DNA of 5,583 nt, taken from contig CAMWQV010000175.1 of assembly GCA_947176425.1 (NCBI GenBank), forward strand, positions 1-5,583, given 5' to 3'. Position 1 is the stretch's first letter, and each line of letters opens with the position of its first letter. The DNA comes from an uncultured Clostridia bacterium. Lineage in GTDB: Bacteria; Bacillota; Clostridia; Oscillospirales; Oscillospiraceae. A model generated the notes under the pieces. The model made no database searches and was not told the origin of the DNA. It was given only the letters and a program-made list of their open reading frames with translations. The position numbers were made by a program, and so were the translations under genes. Of the stretch, positions 4,415 through 5,583 are shown one piece after another.

Positions 4415-4463
4415 CCGCCCCCTAAGATACACCGGCCGCAGAACGCGGCGGGTGGGGGAGCGG
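4415..4463 (+). promoter_or_regulatory. Leader hairpin that could hide a ribosome binding site
   Basis: CCGCCCCC (4415-4422) can pair with 4455-4463 (GGGG, a bulged A, GCGG), and an inner GCCGC/GCGGC hairpin (4435-4449) stacks within it. The 3' arm contains GGGGGAG, the likely SD of the ORF at 4467. Folding would therefore mask that site. This is an inference from base pairing only. Confidence 0.4.
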
Positions 4464-4466
4464 AAG

Positions 4467-4595
4467 ATGAAGCGATGGACGGAAACAGGCTATAAATACA
4501 GGAACCACGGCCCGCGGAAGCCATCGGACACATACACGACCGAGAAAGGAGACACATCATGTTGCACCCTCTCGCTCACTATCGAACGACCGTAA
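4467..4595 (+). CDS. Possible 42-codon leader ORF
   Basis: ATG 4467 follows GGGGGAG (4454-4460) by six bases and runs to TAA 4593-4595. The peptide is basic at its start (M-K-R-W) and holds a Cys pair near the end (D-T-S-C-C-T-L-S-L). It has no signal peptide or known motif. It overlaps the start of the next small ORF (4559) by 37 bases. It lies inside the putative leader of the lipoprotein mRNA, so it may be a regulatory upstream ORF, or merely a chance frame in GC-rich DNA. Confidence 0.3.
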   Translation: MKRWTETGYKYRNHGPRKPSDTYTTEKGDTSCCTLSLTIERP

Positions 4596-4672
4596 ACCAC
4601 TCGCACCGCCGCAACGTCATCAGACGGTGCCGATCCACAGAAAGGAATGATAACCATGAAAACCACCATTAG
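4559..4672 (+). CDS. Possible 37-codon histidine-rich leader ORF overlapping the lipoprotein gene
   Basis: ATG 4559 has AAAGGAG (4545-4551) seven bases upstream, as good an SD as any in the window. The ORF ends at TAG 4670-4672, 17 bases inside the lipoprotein gene and in a different frame. Seven of 37 residues are His, including the last two, and nearly a fifth are Arg. The composition is unlike a normal folded protein, and no family is recognised. The overlap means a ribosome finishing this ORF stops just past the lipoprotein start, which could couple or compete with its translation. Because the SD is strong but the peptide odd, a regulatory role is more plausible than a functional product. 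Confidence 0.38.
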   Translation: MLHPLAHYRTTVNHSHRRNVIRRCRSTERNDNHENHH

Positions 4673-5583
4673 CAAGACCATCATCGCCCTCATCCTCGCC
4701 GTCGTCATGGCCATCGGGCTCGCCGCCTGCAGCGGCAACAGCGACGGCACCCCCGCCGTCATCGTCGACCCCGAGACCGGTATTATCACCGAAATCCCCA
4801 GCCCCGACGCAAACGGCAAGGCCGTCGACTGGTCCAACTACTGGAGCAACAAGAACAGCAAGGACAACGGCAGCACTGGCACTGGCGACACCAACAGCAC
4901 CGACGGCCACGTCCCCGGCACCCAGAAAGCCAGCAAGGCCCACAACGCCAGTCAAACCAACGTCATCGTCAAATCCTACGCCGGCGGCGAGCTCACGACC
5001 CTGGTCAAGTCCGTCAAGACCGCTACTAAGCCCGAAACCAAGAACGCGTCCGACGACAACAGCTACGGCAAAGTCGACTGGTCCACCGCCGCGCAGGGCT
5101 ACGTCTCCTTCACGGCCAAGGGCCAGGAGCGCTGCTTCATCCTCCAAGGCCCCAACGGCAAGCAGGCCCTCTTCACCGTCCAGAAGGACGAGACGATCAA
5201 GGCCTCCATCGTCGATGGCACAGGCAAATACCAGTACGCCATCGCCAACAACACCAACGGCGGCAAAAGCTACTCCGTCCAGTACAAGAACAACTTCAGC
5301 GTCAGCAAGATCGACTCCGACCTCGCCCCCTACCTGGTGTCCAATCCCTGGGGCGACTACGCCAACGCACCCAAAGCCGTAGCCAAGGCCGACGAGCTCT
5401 GGGACACCAAGAAAACCCAACTGGACAACGTCAAAGCAATCACCAAGTACGTCACCAGCACCCTGCACTACGACAAGGCCCTCAAAATGGGTGCCATCGA
5501 CACTTACGTCAGCCCCGATAAGGTCATCGAAAACGGCGGCGGCGTCTGCAACGAACATGCCAAACTGCTCGTCGCTATGCTCC
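4656..5583 (+). CDS. Lipoprotein with transglutaminase-like domain (partial, runs off right edge)
   Basis: 309 codons are visible and no stop is reached. ATG 4656 follows AAAGGA (4641-4646); an in-frame ATG at 4647 is too close to that SD. Residues 1-24 form a signal with lipobox L-A-A-C25, so the protein should be lipid-anchored on the outer face of the membrane. A low-complexity linker rich in S, N, G, D and T follows (about 26-100). Residues 137-220 look like the beta-rich domain often found before transglutaminase-like cores (V140-D-W-S, G-Y-V near its start). D222-L-A-P-Y and A-V-A-K-A then lead into the core, where Y272-D and G-G-G-V-C298-N-E-H-A-K-L-L-V-A-M-L mark the catalytic Cys motif. 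The His and Asp of the triad lie beyond the window. Family members act as cysteine proteases, peptide cross-linkers or have unknown roles in cell-wall biology; the substrate is unknown here. V-D-W-S occurs twice (57-60, 140-143). Confidence 0.93.
   Translation, partial: MKTTISKTIIALILAVVMAIGLAACSGNSDGTPAVIVDPETGIITEIPSPDANGKAVDWSNYWSNKNSKDNGSTGTGDTNSTDGHVPGTQKASKAHNASQTNVIVKSYAGGELTTLVKSVKTATKPETKNASDDNSYGKVDWSTAAQGYVSFTAKGQERCFILQGPNGKQALFTVQKDETIKASIVDGTGKYQYAIANNTNGGKSYSVQYKNNFSVSKIDSDLAPYLVSNPWGDYANAPKAVAKADELWDTKKTQLDNVKAITKYVTSTLHYDKALKMGAIDTYVSPDKVIENGGGVCNEHAKLLVAML

Noticed and set aside
4490..4837. Minus-strand open frame of 115 codons
   Set aside because: Antisense to the lipoprotein start and leader; the hydrophobic stretch is the mirror of the signal peptide region. 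No SD.
4620..5558. Long minus-strand open frame of 312 codons opposite the lipoprotein gene
   Set aside because: It is the antisense of a clear GC-rich gene. Its composition (mostly V, G, D, A, L) is what the complement of GC-rich codons gives, and the forward frame has SD, lipobox and catalytic motif.
1..5583. CRISPR array, tRNA, rRNA, insertion sequence transposase
   Set aside because: No regularly spaced repeats, no tRNA-like CCA-end or T-loop pattern, no rRNA sequence, and no transposase motif were seen on either strand.

Overview
The window looks like an accessory region of a high-GC Gram-positive bacterium, most likely an actinomycete of the gut such as Bifidobacterium. The right half has GC-rich third codon positions, strong Shine-Dalgarno (SD) sites of the AAAGGAG type and extracytoplasmic proteins with Sec or lipoprotein signals. 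The genus is an inference from style, not from a marker gene. A visibly AT-rich block at about 480-2800 has a different codon style and resembles DNA from low-GC Clostridia-type gut bacteria, so horizontal transfer is likely.

Layout. Positions 1-480 are GC-rich, hold perhaps the last codons of an upstream gene (to 91), and otherwise show no convincing gene. Positions 482-2400 hold a two-gene minus-strand operon with a good promoter at 2455-2483. Its first gene encodes a four-helix membrane protein. The second, overlapping it by 43 bases, encodes a membrane-anchored protein with three TPR-like units and a seven-bladed RCC1-type propeller. Positions 2401-2917 are intergenic, with palindromic AT motifs and an orphan plus-strand terminator (2806-2845). 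A 34-codon minus-strand ORF (2918-3022) has a consensus-like promoter and SD but is too short for routine gene calling. Positions 3199-3510 hold a perfect 19-bp inverted repeat followed by a very GC-rich, hairpin-dense segment without a gene.

From 3545 the plus strand carries a module of small genes: a 71-aa secreted acidic peptide, an 85-aa cytosolic protein with a CxxC motif, and a second copy of the last 31 codons and the 3' flank of the 71-aa gene, without its signal peptide (a roughly 160-bp direct repeat about 94% identical by eye). A new promoter starts inside that second copy. It is followed by a structured leader with two overlapping small ORFs, and then by a lipoprotein with a transglutaminase-like domain that runs off the right edge.

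The genes do not form a recognisable known pathway. The right-hand module is envelope-directed (secreted peptide, lipoprotein enzyme). The left-hand operon is also membrane-associated and looks like an independent acquisition. The duplicated peptide, the overlapping leader ORFs before the lipoprotein, and the 34-codon gene are the parts most worth following up.
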